Shown: piece by piece, positions 6,969 through 16,197 of the stretch
Layout of the letters: each line of letters starts with the position of its first letter
How positions within the stretch are numbered: position 1 is the stretch's first letter
NCBI RefSeq assembly: GCF_017876595.1
Contig: NZ_JAGIOG010000001.1
Location: forward strand, 620,001-684,000
Source of the DNA: Aeromicrobium fastidiosum
GTDB lineage: Bacteria > Actinomycetota > Actinomycetes > Propionibacteriales > Nocardioidaceae
Length of the DNA stretch: 64,000 nt
Reading direction: 5' to 3'
The notes under the pieces: model-generated
Database searches by the model: none
Told to the model about the DNA's origin: nothing
The model's input: the letters and a program-made list of their open reading frames with translations, nothing else
Program-made: the position numbers and the translations under genes

Positions 6969-9274
6969 CGGCGGTACCGGGCGATGGGGTTGTCGAGCGT
7001 CCCCGCGAACAGCAGCGACTCGGCCTGGTCGCTCAGGTCGACCATCTGGCGGGTGTCGCGCAGCTGGAGCCGGTTGAGGCACGAGTGCGCGAACTCGGGG
7101 GCGAACAGGTCGATGCGGGCGAACGCCTCGGCCAGCTCGGGGTGGTCGTCCTGGTGCTCACTGATCGTCCGCGCCACGAGCGCCCAGAAGTCGTCCGAGG
7201 CCAGCATCCCGTCCTCGGCGAGGATCGCGGCGAGGAAGCGCAGGAACCCATCGAACACGTCGGTCAGCACCGACAACGCCTTGACGTCAGGCGGCACCTG
7301 GGCGCGCACCCGCTCGACGTCGGCGGGCAGGTCGATGTCGCCGAGCACCGCGATCTCCTCGCCGATGTCCTTCATCACCACGCGGGTCGGCACGTGTCCG
7401 TCGAGCACCAGGATCAGGTTCTCGCCGTGCGGCATGAAGGCCAGCTCGTAGCGGTGCAGGCAGTGCACGACCGGACGCAGGTAGGCCCGCAGGTAGCGGC
7501 CCACCCACTCGGCCGGGCCGAGGCCCGAGGCGCGGATCAGCGCCACGGCGTACGACGCACCGTCGCGGTCGCGGTGCAGCAGCGACGCCATGGTCGCCAG
7601 CCGTTCACCGTCCGCGAGCTGCGCCTCGGGGCTCTCGCGCCACAGCGCCGCGAGCATCTTGGTGTACGGCGAGGGCGTGCCCAGCCGGTGGTACACGTCG
7701 CCCGTGTAGCCGATCGCGGCCCGCTCACGCAGCACCCCGAATCCCGTCGACCGCAGCTCGTCGTCGGATGCGACGACGTCCGCGACCCAGTCGTTGATCG
7801 CCGGCGTGGCCCGCATGTAGCGGGGCGACAGACCCCGCATGAAGCCCATGTTCTGGATCGACAGCGCGGTCTTGACGTAGTGGCGGTCGCGGCGGGACGT
7901 GTTGAAGTACGTCCGGATCGACTGCTGCGCCTGGTACTCGTCGTCGCCGTGGCCCAGCAGCACCAGGTCGCCGCGGCCCAGGTCGGCCGCGAACGTGATC
8001 GCGATCTTGTGCTCCCACTGCCACGGGTGCACCGGCACCAGCAGGTAGTCGGACGGCTCGAGTCCCCGGCCGCGGAGCGTCCCGTCGAAGCGTTGACGTG
8101 CGGCGGCGTCGAGCTCGCCGGCGTAGAACGACTGCTCCTCGAGCCCTTCGCCGAGCGACAGGTGTGCCAGCTCGCGACGCGCCGCGACCCAGACGATCGT
8201 GAACCGCGAGCCCGTCTCGGGGGCATAGGCCTCGTAGTCGCTGACGGAGAAGCCGATGCGGCCGTTGTTGGCGACGAACGCCGGGTGCCCTTCGGTCATG
8301 GCGGCCTCGATCGCCTGGAAGTCGGCACCCACGAGGTCGCGGGCCGAGGTCGTGTGGTGGACGTGCTTCCACGCCGATCCGGCGAGGGTGCTGCTGATCT
8401 CCTCGAGGTACGTCGGCAGCAGGTCGTCGGGAATGCCCAGCACCTCGGCGTGCTCGACGACGAAGGCCAGGGCGTCGACGTCGGCGGCCTCGTCGTCGAC
8501 CGTCCGGTGGATCGACCAGGGGCCGACGACCCAGTGGTCGAGCTCGTAGCGGTGGGCGTGGAACCGGTAGCGGACGCGCCCGTCGGGCGAGACGATCTCG
8601 TGATCGACCCCAACGGGGCGCGGGTCGAGGAGTCGCTCGTGGGCGAACTCGCCGATCGCCTTGGCGACCAGCATGCGGTGGGCGCGGCCCATCGACTCGT
8701 CGGTCAGGTGCGTGGTCGGCTGGCTGGCCTCGAAGTCGGCCCGGGTGCAGATGCTGAGCGCCGCGACCTTGTCGGACAGCTCGACCTCGCCGACGACGCG
8801 GAAGCCCGCCGCGGCGTTGAGCGCCGCGATGCGACGGTTGCGCACGTCGGGCTCGACGACCACGCGCTGGCGGCGTGGGTCGTCGAGGCACAGCTCCATG
8901 ACGGTGCGGAACACCGCCGACGTGAACCCGCTGCGGGGCTCGTCGGTCGGGGCCACCAGCAGGTGCATGCCGATGTCACCCAGCTGCCAGTCGTACCGTC
9001 CGGCCAGCTCGCTGTGCTCGGGGTCGTACGTCTCGGCGAGGAAGGCCGGCGCGCCGTCGACCCGGCCCAGCCAGGCGTCGTGGTGCGGATCGGCGACGAT
9101 CGCCGCATAGGCATCCCACACGTCCTGCACCGTCGCGTCCTGCATGCCCCAGAACACGGATCGGGGGTGCGTGATCCACGCGTGCAGCAGGTCGCCGTCG
9201 CGGTCGACGTCGACGGGCTCGATCGTGATGCGTCCGACCCGGGTCTCGCGGGCCAGGAGCACGTCGGCGGTCAT
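6965..9274 (-). CDS. Fused acyltransferase-NIS synthetase (DesC-DesD/BibC type)
   Basis: A 769-residue two-domain protein. Residues 1-195 are a GNAT acyltransferase (LLHAWITHPRSVFWGM, GDIGMHLLVAP, RVVVEPDVRN). From about residue 205 it is an IucA/IucC-type NRPS-independent siderophore synthetase with LVPVHPWQWEHKI and LSIQNMGFMRGLSPRYM, followed by a FhuF-like C-terminal part. The synthetase joins hydroxamate amines to carboxylates through acyl-adenylates and can cyclise the product. Such fusions are known for BibC in bisucaberin synthesis. The ATG at 9274 has a ggcggaggt ribosome site and overlaps the desB stop. The macrocycle size is not predictable. Confidence 0.92.
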   Translation of the reverse strand: MTADVLLARETRVGRITIEPVDVDRDGDLLHAWITHPRSVFWGMQDATVQDVWDAYAAIVADPHHDAWLGRVDGAPAFLAETYDPEHSELAGRYDWQLGDIGMHLLVAPTDEPRSGFTSAVFRTVMELCLDDPRRQRVVVEPDVRNRRIAALNAAAGFRVVGEVELSDKVAALSICTRADFEASQPTTHLTDESMGRAHRMLVAKAIGEFAHERLLDPRPVGVDHEIVSPDGRVRYRFHAHRYELDHWVVGPWSIHRTVDDEAADVDALAFVVEHAEVLGIPDDLLPTYLEEISSTLAGSAWKHVHHTTSARDLVGADFQAIEAAMTEGHPAFVANNGRIGFSVSDYEAYAPETGSRFTIVWVAARRELAHLSLGEGLEEQSFYAGELDAAARQRFDGTLRGRGLEPSDYLLVPVHPWQWEHKIAITFAADLGRGDLVLLGHGDDEYQAQQSIRTYFNTSRRDRHYVKTALSIQNMGFMRGLSPRYMRATPAINDWVADVVASDDELRSTGFGVLRERAAIGYTGDVYHRLGTPSPYTKMLAALWRESPEAQLADGERLATMASLLHRDRDGASYAVALIRASGLGPAEWVGRYLRAYLRPVVHCLHRYELAFMPHGENLILVLDGHVPTRVVMKDIGEEIAVLGDIDLPADVERVRAQVPPDVKALSVLTDVFDGFLRFLAAILAEDGMLASDDFWALVARTISEHQDDHPELAEAFARIDLFAPEFAHSCLNRLQLRDTRQMVDLSDQAESLLFAGTLDNPIARYRR

Positions 9275-10581
9275 CGCGACACCTCCGCCGGACGGCGAGC
9301 CAGGTCGGCCGGCACCCCGAACTCCTGGAACGCGATGCGCTGCTCGACGGGGTAGACCTCGCGCCCGCACAGGCCCCGGATGATGATCGAGTTGCGATAG
9401 GCGCCCATCCCCAGGTCGGGGGCGATGAGCCCGTGCGTGTGCTCCTCGGCGTTCTGCACGTAGACCTCCTGGTCGTCATGGTCGATCGTGTAGTCGGCGG
9501 CGACGTCGTAGCGGCCCCGGGCGTCGAGCCGGATGCGTCCGGCGATGCCTGCCACGAACGCCGGCAGCTGCGACCGGTAGCCCGTCGCGAGCACGAGCCC
9601 CTCGGTCTGCAGGTCGAGCGGCTCGTCGAGCTCGGTGTGGCGCATCGCGAGGGAGTAACAGCCCGAGGCGGCGTCCCACGAGGCGTCCGTCAGCTCGGTG
9701 TTGGTCAGCAGGCGCGTGGGGACGTCCCCGTGCACCCGCTTGCGGTAGAGCGTGTCGAAGATGGCGTCGACGAGGTCGCGGCTGATGCCCTTGTAGAGCG
9801 ACCGCTGCTCGCGCAGCAGCTCGTCGCGCGTCGCCGCCGGCAGGCCGTGGAAGTGCCGGGTGTACTCCGGCGACGTCATCTCGAGCGTCAGCTTGGTGTA
9901 CTCCATCGGGAAGAACCGGGGCGACCGCGTGGCCCAGACGAGCTCGTAGTCGTGGGCATCGATGTCCTCCAGCAGGTCGAGGTAGACCTCCGCGGCGCTC
10001 TGGCCGCTGCCGATGACCGTGATCGAGCGCTGTGCCTGCAGGGCCGCCTTGCGGGTGAGGTAGTCGGCGGAGTGGATGACCGGGCCGTCGAGCCCACTGG
10101 CCGCAGAGGGCACGTGCGGCGTCGTGCCCGTGCCGAGCACGAGCCGGCGCGCCCGGTACGTCTCGGTGGCACCCGACCGCAGCCGGGTCGTCAGGACGTA
10201 CGCCTCGCCGTCGTGCTCGACGCGATCGACGTGACGTCCGAACCGGACGCCGTCGACCTGCGCCGCCGCCCACCGGCAGTAGGCGTCATACTCCGCGCGC
10301 AGCGGGTAGAAGCTCTCGCGGATGTAGAACGGGTAGAGCCGACCGGTCTGCTTGAGGTAGTTAAGGAACGAGTATCGCGACGTGGGGTCGGCCATCGTCA
10401 CGAGATCGGCCATGAACGGCACCTGCAGCGTGGCGTCCTGCAGCATCATGCCCGGATGCCAGCTGAACTCCTCACGGGACTCCAGGAAGACGCCGTCGAG
10501 GCCGTCGACCGGCTCGGCGAGGCACGCCAGGCCCAGGTTGAAGGGGCCGAGGCCGATCGCGGCGAAGTCGTACGTCTCCAT
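9271..10581 (-). CDS. desB: Cadaverine/lysine N-hydroxylase (DesB)
   Basis: A 436-residue flavin N-monooxygenase of the DesB/IucD family that N-hydroxylates cadaverine with O2 and NADPH. It has the FAD motif G-L-G-P-F-N-L-G-L-A near residue 10, the family signature FSWHPGMMLQDATLQVPFMA, the NADPH motif IGSGQSAAEVYLDLLEDID and the C-terminal ATGYRS motif. The ATG at 10581 overlaps the desA stop by one base (TGATG), so translation is coupled. It is the second step of the hydroxamate siderophore pathway and is expected to be iron-repressed through the box at 12045. Confidence 0.93.
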   Translation of the reverse strand: METYDFAAIGLGPFNLGLACLAEPVDGLDGVFLESREEFSWHPGMMLQDATLQVPFMADLVTMADPTSRYSFLNYLKQTGRLYPFYIRESFYPLRAEYDAYCRWAAAQVDGVRFGRHVDRVEHDGEAYVLTTRLRSGATETYRARRLVLGTGTTPHVPSAASGLDGPVIHSADYLTRKAALQAQRSITVIGSGQSAAEVYLDLLEDIDAHDYELVWATRSPRFFPMEYTKLTLEMTSPEYTRHFHGLPAATRDELLREQRSLYKGISRDLVDAIFDTLYRKRVHGDVPTRLLTNTELTDASWDAASGCYSLAMRHTELDEPLDLQTEGLVLATGYRSQLPAFVAGIAGRIRLDARGRYDVAADYTIDHDDQEVYVQNAEEHTHGLIAPDLGMGAYRNSIIIRGLCGREVYPVEQRIAFQEFGVPADLARRPAEVSR

Positions 10582-12020
10582 CAGTGCACCTCCTGCGTGG
10601 TGTGCAGGTCGTCGAGCAGCTGGCGGCCGAAGCCCGTCACGAGGGCGAGGACGGCCCCCAGGTCGTCGACCGTCGTCTCGGGGTTGAGCATCGTGAGCTT
10701 GAGCCACGCCCGTCCGTCCGAGCGGGTGCCGGCGATGACGGCCGTTCCGCTGCCGGCGATCATCTGCCGGATGCCCGGGTTGACCCGGTCGGCGTCGTCC
10801 TCCGACAGGCCCGCGGGGCGGAACCGGAACACCAGCGTGCTGAGCGCCGGCGCGGTCACGACCTCGAGATCGGGATCGTCCAGCACCAGCTCGTGGGCCG
10901 TGACGGCCAGGTCGATCACGGCGTCGACGTACTCGCCGATGCCGTCGGCACCCATGGCCCGCAGCGTCATCCAGAGCTTGAGCGCGTCGAACCTGCGCGT
11001 CGTCTGCAAGCTCTTGTCGACCTGGTTGGGCTGGCCCGACGAGCGGGGGTTGAGGTAGTCGGCGTGGTACCTGACGTGGCGCAGGGCGTCGCCGTCGCGG
11101 ACCAGCACGGCGCTCGAGCTGACGGGCTGGAAGAACGTCTTGTGGTAGTCGACGGTCACCGAGTCGGCGCGCTCGATGCCGTCGAGCAGGCTGCGGTGCT
11201 GCTGCGACACCAGCAGGCCCCCGCCGTAGGCCGCGTCGACGTGCATCCAGACTCCGTGCTGGGCGCAGACGTCGGCGATGCCGGCGAGCGGGTCGATGCT
11301 GCCGTAGTCGGTCGTGCCGGCGGTCGCCACGACCGCCATCGGGACGTGGCCGGCCGCGCGGGCGTCCCAGATGGCACGGTCGAGGGCGCGGACGTCCATG
11401 CGGCGGCGGTCGTCGGTGGGGATCGTCACGACGGCGTCGGGCCCGAGTCCGAGGACGTTGGCCGACTTCTGCACGCTGAAGTGGCTGTCCTGCGACGAGA
11501 AGATGCGCAGACGCGGGGACGTGTCGGCATGGAAGGCCTGGCCTCGGGCCATGAGCAGCGCCTGCAGGTTCGACTGGGTGCCACCGCTCGTGAAGACGCC
11601 GTCCGCCTCCGGCCCGAGACCGATGCGGTCGGCGGTCCAGCGGATCAGCCGGCGCTCGATGAGCGTCCCGCCCCCGCTCTGGTCCCAGGTGTCGAGCGAG
11701 GAGTTGACCGACGACACCAGCACCTCGGCGACCAGCGCCGGTATGACGACGGGGCAGTTGAGGTGGGCCAGGTAGCGCGGCTCGTGGAACCACACGGCGT
11801 CGTCGAGGTAGACCGACCTCACCTCGTCCAGCACGTCGGTCATGTCGGCGAGCGGACGATCGAGGTCGACGTCGTCGACCTTGGCGGCCACCTCGGCGAC
11901 GCCCGCACCCGACCACGGCCCCCTGACGCCGACGACGTGATCGGCCACGGCCGCGACCCCCCGGCCCATCTCGTCGCGGTAGCGTTCGATGTTGGCTGCG
12001 TTGAACAGGTGGTGACGCAC
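10581..12020 (-). CDS. desA: Lysine decarboxylase of siderophore pathway (DesA)
   Basis: A 479-residue group II PLP-dependent decarboxylase, probably converting L-lysine to cadaverine. The Schiff-base lysine is K294 in SVTVDYHKTFFQPVSSS, and the aspartate that contacts the pyridine nitrogen lies in VDAAYGGG near residue 262. TSGGTQSNLQALLMARG is the phosphate-side motif. It is the first gene of the operon, 24 bp downstream of a near-consensus iron box. Closely related enzymes act on L-2,4-diaminobutyrate or aromatic amino acids; the adjacent desB and NIS synthetase favour cadaverine. Confidence 0.9.
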   Translation of the reverse strand: MRHHLFNAANIERYRDEMGRGVAAVADHVVGVRGPWSGAGVAEVAAKVDDVDLDRPLADMTDVLDEVRSVYLDDAVWFHEPRYLAHLNCPVVIPALVAEVLVSSVNSSLDTWDQSGGGTLIERRLIRWTADRIGLGPEADGVFTSGGTQSNLQALLMARGQAFHADTSPRLRIFSSQDSHFSVQKSANVLGLGPDAVVTIPTDDRRRMDVRALDRAIWDARAAGHVPMAVVATAGTTDYGSIDPLAGIADVCAQHGVWMHVDAAYGGGLLVSQQHRSLLDGIERADSVTVDYHKTFFQPVSSSAVLVRDGDALRHVRYHADYLNPRSSGQPNQVDKSLQTTRRFDALKLWMTLRAMGADGIGEYVDAVIDLAVTAHELVLDDPDLEVVTAPALSTLVFRFRPAGLSEDDADRVNPGIRQMIAGSGTAVIAGTRSDGRAWLKLTMLNPETTVDDLGAVLALVTGFGRQLLDDLHTTQEVH

Positions 12021-12044
12021 CAGTTTCCTCTTCTCCCCGAGTGA

Positions 12045-12063
12045 TTAGGACAGGCTTACCTAA
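12045..12063. promoter_or_regulatory. Iron box (DmdR/IdeR/DtxR-type operator)
   Basis: TTAGGACAGGCTTACCTAA closely matches the 19-bp actinobacterial iron-box palindrome, with both outer TTAGG/CCTAA half-sites intact. It lies just upstream of desA, where an Fe(II)-loaded DtxR-family repressor would shut off the siderophore operon when iron is plentiful. The regulator gene is not in the window. Confidence 0.88.
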
Positions 12064-12102
12064 CCGGAGAGCTGGGGCCGAATCAAGCAGGTGCGAGATC
12101 CC

Positions 12103-13122
12103 TCACAGACGTTCGCTGTCGAGCGTCGCCATCTGCGCCTCGGCGTAGCGAGTGCCCGCGACCTCGTCCGCCGGGACCGCGGCCTCGATCGCGACGAGCT
12201 GCTGCTCGTCCAGCGTCACGGTGGCAGCGCCCAGCGTCTCGGTCAGGCGCTCCCGCGTCCGCGCACCCACCACCGGGACGATGTCGTCGCCACGCGAGCC
12301 CACCCACGCGATCGCGGCCTGCGCGACCGTGACCCCGAGCTCGTCCGCGACGGCACGAAGGGCCTCGACGAGAGCCAGGTTGCGATCGAGGTTGTCGCCC
12401 TGGAAGCGCGGCGTGTGCGACCGGAAGTCGTCGGCACCCGTGCGGCTGGCGTCGTAGTGACCGCTGATCAACCCCCGCGACAGGACGCCGTAGGCCGTGA
12501 TGCCGATGCCGAGCTCGCGGCAGGTGTCGAGGATGTCGCCCTCGATGCCACGCGAGACGAGCGAGTACTCGATCTGCAGGTCGCCGATGGGGTGCACGGC
12601 GTGGGCGCGCCGGATCGTCTCCGACCCGACCTCCGACAGACCGATGTGCCGCACGTAGCCGGCCTCGACCATCTCGGCGATCGCCCCGACGGTGTCCTCG
12701 ATCGGCACGGACGGGTCCAGCCGTGCCGGACGGTAGATGTCGACGTGGTCGGTGCCGAGTCGCTGCAGGGAGTAGGCCAACCACGTCTTGGTCGCGGCCG
12801 GGCTCGCGTCGAAGCCGAGCCACGAGCCGTCCGGCCCGCGGAGCGCCCCGTACTTGACGCTCAGCGTCACGGCCTCGCGGTCGCGTCCCCGCAGAGCCTC
12901 CTGCACGAGCAGCTCGTTGTGGCCCATGCCGTACAGGTCGCCGGTGTCGAGCAGCGTCACACCCGCGTCGAGCGCAGCGTGGATCGTCGCGATGCTCTCG
13001 TCACGGTCGGCGGGGCCGTACAGGGCGGACATCCCCATCAGGCCGAGCCCGATCGCGGGGGTGGCACCCAGGGTGCCGAGGCTCTTGGTGGGCAGTGTTG
13101 TCGAGGAGTTGTCGGTCGTCAT
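12103..13122 (-). CDS. Aldo/keto reductase
   Basis: A 339-residue aldo/keto reductase of the AKR11/AKR13-like group. It has the (beta/alpha)8-barrel landmarks G-L-G-L-M-G-M-S near residue 25, the catalytic D-x(4)-Y in LLDTGDLYGMGHNE, K in LSVKYGALR, and IPVVGART-like phosphate binding (VPVVGARTRERL). It would reduce carbonyls with NADPH in the cytoplasm. It is divergent from the XRE regulator at 13224, with about 100 bp between, and is a likely target of it. The ATG at 13122 follows ggaggc and is preferred to a start 48 bp upstream. Confidence 0.88.
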   Translation of the reverse strand: MTTDNSSTTLPTKSLGTLGATPAIGLGLMGMSALYGPADRDESIATIHAALDAGVTLLDTGDLYGMGHNELLVQEALRGRDREAVTLSVKYGALRGPDGSWLGFDASPAATKTWLAYSLQRLGTDHVDIYRPARLDPSVPIEDTVGAIAEMVEAGYVRHIGLSEVGSETIRRAHAVHPIGDLQIEYSLVSRGIEGDILDTCRELGIGITAYGVLSRGLISGHYDASRTGADDFRSHTPRFQGDNLDRNLALVEALRAVADELGVTVAQAAIAWVGSRGDDIVPVVGARTRERLTETLGAATVTLDEQQLVAIEAAVPADEVAGTRYAEAQMATLDSERL

Positions 13123-13223
13123 GCCTCCACCGTGCACCGCCCGGCGCAGCCGCGAAAGAGGAGCGCTCAACCAGGGACTGCCGATCCCTGTATCAGCCCG
13201 GCACGCACGGTCATGATGGAGGC

Positions 13224-14078
13224 ATGGACCGTGACGCCCTCGCCGACTTCCTGCTGCGCCGCAGGGAGGCCCTCAAGCCGGCCGACGTCGGCCTGACGGC
13301 GGGACCCCGTCGACGCGCCCCCGGTCTCCGCCGGGAGGAGGTCGCCCACCTGACCGGCATGTCGGTCGACTACTACGCCCGCCTCGAGCAGGCCCGCAGC
13401 CCCCAGCCGTCCACGCAGATGCTCCGCGCCCTGGCTCGCACGCTGCGGCTCAGCCGCGACGAGAGCGATCACCTGCACCGCCTCGCGGGCCACCCCGCCC
13501 CCGACCGCGTCGGGTCGTCGTCGCACGTGCGTCCCGTGCTGCTCCACGTGCTCGACCAGCTCGACGACTGCGCCGCGTTCGTCTGCTCCGACACCGACGA
13601 GGTGCTGGCCCAGAACCGGCTGTCCGTGCTGCTGCAGGGCGACCACTCGGGGGCGTCGGGCCTGTCCGCGAGCTCGTCGTACCGGTGGTTCACCCAGCCG
13701 GGGGCGCAGGACCATGTCGTCGCCGAGGACCGTCACGAGCACAGCCGTGCGCGGGTCGCCGACCTGCGGGCCACCTGGGCGCGACGCCACCAGGACGACG
13801 ACATCCGCCGGCTCGTCGACGCCCTGCTGGCCGAGAGCCCGGAGTTCGCCGAGATCTGGGAGCGCCACGAGGTCGGGGTCAAGCACCTCGAGCACAAGCG
13901 CTTCGTCCACCCCCAGGTCGGACAGCTGACGGTCGACTGCGAGACGCTCGCGACCGACGCCGACGGCCAGCGCCTCATCATCCTCGGTGCCGCGCCCGGC
14001 ACCGAGGCGCACGGCAAGCTGCAGCTGCTCCGCGTGTTGGGCGAGCAGAGTCTGGACGAGCAGAGTCTGGACGCCTGA
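13224..14078 (+). CDS. XRE-family regulator with MmyB-like ligand domain
   Basis: A 284-residue regulator. Residues 20-85 are a Cro/C1-type helix-turn-helix with the actinobacterial signature APGLRREEVAHLTGMSVDYY. Residues 100-270 match the MmyB-like ligand-binding domain (H-P-x-V-G-x-L-T-V-D-C-E-T-L near the end), which binds fatty acid-like ligands in known members. It starts at ATG 13224 after tggagg. The divergent aldo/keto reductase is its most likely target. The C-terminus ends with a 15-bp in-frame tandem duplication, giving E-Q-S-L-D twice, suggesting recent slippage. Confidence 0.88.
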   Translation: MDRDALADFLLRRREALKPADVGLTAGPRRRAPGLRREEVAHLTGMSVDYYARLEQARSPQPSTQMLRALARTLRLSRDESDHLHRLAGHPAPDRVGSSSHVRPVLLHVLDQLDDCAAFVCSDTDEVLAQNRLSVLLQGDHSGASGLSASSSYRWFTQPGAQDHVVAEDRHEHSRARVADLRATWARRHQDDDIRRLVDALLAESPEFAEIWERHEVGVKHLEHKRFVHPQVGQLTVDCETLATDADGQRLIILGAAPGTEAHGKLQLLRVLGEQSLDEQSLDA

Positions 14079-14093
14079 CCGTAAGGTCGACCC

Positions 14094-14729
14094 GTGGCAC
14101 AGTTCAGCGGATTCCCCGAGGCAGCCCTCGACTTCTACGACGACCTGGAGATGGACAACACCAAGACGTTCTGGGAGACGCACAAGCACGTCTGGGCGGA
14201 GTCGGTCTCGGCACCCATGAAGGCGCTGACCGCCGCGCTGGCGGCCGAGTTCGGCGAGGCCAAGATCTTCCGGCCCTACCGCGACGTGCGGTTCGCGAAG
14301 GACAAGACGCCCTACAAGAACCACCAGGGCGCGTTCGTCGCGACGGGTCCGTCGACCGGCTACTACGTGCAGGTCGGCGCACCCGGGGTGCGGGTCGGTG
14401 CCGGCTTCTACGACGCATCGACCGCCCGGCTGGCCAGCATCCGCGAGGCGATCGTCGACCAGCGCCGCGGCCAGGAGCTCGAGGACCTGCTCGCAACGCT
14501 CAGGGCAGCCGGCTGGGAGGTCGGCGGCGACCGCCTCAAGACGTCACCCCGCGGCTACGACGCCGACCATCCCCGCATCGAGCTGCTGCGGCACAAGTCG
14601 CTCACGGCCGGACGCTCGTACGGCTTCGAGCACTTCGTCCACACCGCCGAGCTGCTCGACCACGTGCGCGCCGACTGGCGAGCAGCCACTCCCCTGATCG
14701 AGTGGTTCCAGGCCTACGCCCGCACCTGA
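14094..14729 (+). CDS. DUF2461 domain protein
   Basis: A 211-residue protein of the DUF2461/TIGR02453 family. It shows the family run D-F-Y-D-D-L-E-M-D-N-T-K-T-F-W near residue 11 and the conserved R-P-Y-R-D-V-R-F-A-K-D-K-x-P-Y-K segment near residue 60. The function of the family is unknown; members are small soluble proteins. The start is a GTG at 14094, 15 bp after the XRE regulator, so the two may be co-transcribed. It converges on the aldo/keto reductase at 14733. Confidence 0.82.
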   Translation: MAQFSGFPEAALDFYDDLEMDNTKTFWETHKHVWAESVSAPMKALTAALAAEFGEAKIFRPYRDVRFAKDKTPYKNHQGAFVATGPSTGYYVQVGAPGVRVGAGFYDASTARLASIREAIVDQRRGQELEDLLATLRAAGWEVGGDRLKTSPRGYDADHPRIELLRHKSLTAGRSYGFEHFVHTAELLDHVRADWRAATPLIEWFQAYART

Positions 14730-14732
14730 GCC

Positions 14733-15719
14733 CTAGAGGTTGACGGCCTTCATGCCCGCCTCCGGGTAGCGCTCGCCGGCTGCGACGCCGACAGGTGCGA
14801 TCTCGTCGAGCGACGCGAGGTCGTCGGCGGTCAGCTCGATGTCGGCGGCCGCGACGTTCTCCTCGAGGTACGTCCGACGCTTGGTGCCGGGGATCGCGAC
14901 GACGCCTTCCTGGTGCAGCACCCACGCGAGGGCGAGCTGCCCGGGCGTGACGCCCTTGGCCTCGGCGATCGACCGGATGCCCCGCACGACGGCGAGGTTG
15001 GCCTCGAGGTTGTCGTCGCTCCACCGCGGGTTGCTGCGGCGGAAGTCGTCGGCGTCGAGCTGGTCGGCCGACGCGATCGCGCCGGTCAGCAGTCCACGTC
15101 CGAGCGGCGAGTAGGCGACGAACGCGATGCCGAGCTCACGGGTCGTGTCGAGCACGCCGTTGACCTCGGGGCTGCGCTCGAACAGCGAGTACTCGGTCTG
15201 CACCGCGGTCAGCGGATGCGTCGCGTGGGCCCGGCGGATCGTCTCGGGAGCGGCCTCGGAGATGCCGAGGTACTTGACCTTGCCCTCGGCGACGAACTCG
15301 CCCATCGCGCCGAAGGTCTCCTCGATCGGGACGTTCGGGTCGACGCGGTGGATGTAGTACAGGTCGATCGTGTCGCGGCCCAGGTGGCGCAGCGACCGCT
15401 CCAGCGCAGTGCGCAGGTACTCCGGCGATCCGTTCGGCCCGCGGCGCTCGCCGTCGTCCGTGATCTCGACGCCGGTCTTGGTGGCGATCGCGTACTCGTC
15501 GGTGCGGTCGCCGATCGTCCGGCCGATGAGCTGCTCGTTGAGGAACGGGCCGTACATCTCGGCGGTGTCGATCAGGCTGACGCCCAGGTCGAGCGCGCGG
15601 TGCAGGGTCGCGGCCGACTCCTCGTCGTCCCGCGCGCCGTAGAACGCGGACATACCCATCGCGCCGAGGCCCTCGATGCCTGCCTCGAGGCCCTGGCTTC
15701 CCCATGCTGTGGTCTTCAT
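14733..15719 (-). CDS. Aldo/keto reductase (AKR11/13-like)
   Basis: A 328-residue aldo/keto reductase with the barrel signature G-L-G-A-M-G-M-S-A-F-Y-G, catalytic D and Y in LIDTAEMYGPFLNE, and the phosphate-binding loop V-A-I-P-G-T-K-R-R-T. It reduces an unknown carbonyl using NADPH. It starts 7 bp downstream of the MerR-type regulator on the same strand, so they form an operon. It is a paralogue of the reductase at 12103-13122. The MerR operator upstream suggests induction by a small electrophile or similar signal. Confidence 0.9.
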   Translation of the reverse strand: MKTTAWGSQGLEAGIEGLGAMGMSAFYGARDDEESAATLHRALDLGVSLIDTAEMYGPFLNEQLIGRTIGDRTDEYAIATKTGVEITDDGERRGPNGSPEYLRTALERSLRHLGRDTIDLYYIHRVDPNVPIEETFGAMGEFVAEGKVKYLGISEAAPETIRRAHATHPLTAVQTEYSLFERSPEVNGVLDTTRELGIAFVAYSPLGRGLLTGAIASADQLDADDFRRSNPRWSDDNLEANLAVVRGIRSIAEAKGVTPGQLALAWVLHQEGVVAIPGTKRRTYLEENVAAADIELTADDLASLDEIAPVGVAAGERYPEAGMKAVNL

Positions 15720-15726
15720 CGATCCA

Positions 15727-16119
15727 TCACTTTCCCTTCATGACTGCAGTGTTGTAGAAGTCGATCTTGCGGTTGATGGCCGCGAGATGCGTCTGCACCT
15801 CGGCGAGCTCCTCCAGGACGTGCTCGCGGTGCGCCTCGAGGATCGCGAGCCGGTCGGCCTCGCTGCCCTCGACGCGGTAGAGCTCGACGAACTTCTTGAT
15901 GTCGCGGATCGGCATGCCGGTGCGGCGGAGCATCACGAGCGTCCCGAGCCAGGCGACGTTCTCCTGGGTGTAGCGGCGTTGGCCGGACGACGAGCGTCCG
16001 GGACGGTGGAGGGTCAGCCCCTCCTTCTCGTAGTAGCGCAGCGTGTCGACGCTCAACCCGCTCGCCTCGGCGGCGGCGCTGATCGTCATGCCCTCGGTGG
16101 GCGCATCCGTCACGGTCAT
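15727..16119 (-). CDS. MerR-family transcriptional regulator
   Basis: A 130-residue MerR regulator. Residues 10-80 form the winged helix with M-T-I-S-A-A-A-E-A-S-G-L-S, T-L-R-Y-Y-E-K-E-G-L and the R-R-Y-T-x-E-N-V segment. A coiled dimerisation helix follows (residues 85-125). There is no metal-binding cysteine pair, so it belongs to the small-molecule or uncharacterised branch. An alternative in-frame ATG lies 12 bp upstream. It is the first gene of an operon with the aldo/keto reductase and probably acts at the palindrome at 16134-16153. Confidence 0.88.
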   Translation of the reverse strand: MTVTDAPTEGMTISAAAEASGLSVDTLRYYEKEGLTLHRPGRSSSGQRRYTQENVAWLGTLVMLRRTGMPIRDIKKFVELYRVEGSEADRLAILEAHREHVLEELAEVQTHLAAINRKIDFYNTAVMKGK

Positions 16120-16133
16120 GACTCCAGCATGAA

Positions 16134-16153
16134 CCCTGGAGCGCACTCCAGGG
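16134..16153. promoter_or_regulatory. MerR-type operator palindrome
   Basis: CCCTGGAGCGCACTCCAGGG has perfect 7-bp arms (ccctgga/tccaggg) around gcgcac. It lies 15 bp upstream of the MerR start, in the gap to the divergent SRPBCC gene. GC-rich dyads of this size between -35 and -10 boxes are typical MerR operators, so autoregulation and control of the reductase are likely. Confidence 0.65.
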
Positions 16154-16197
16154 CAAGTCGAGCGGCGGCGCTCGGATGTGGCTGGCACGATCGAGTC

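Noticed and set aside
5037..9355. Long plus-strand open frames opposite the siderophore operon
   Set aside because: Arg/Asp/Val-rich translations mirror the codons of the recognised minus-strand enzymes; they are GC-bias shadows.
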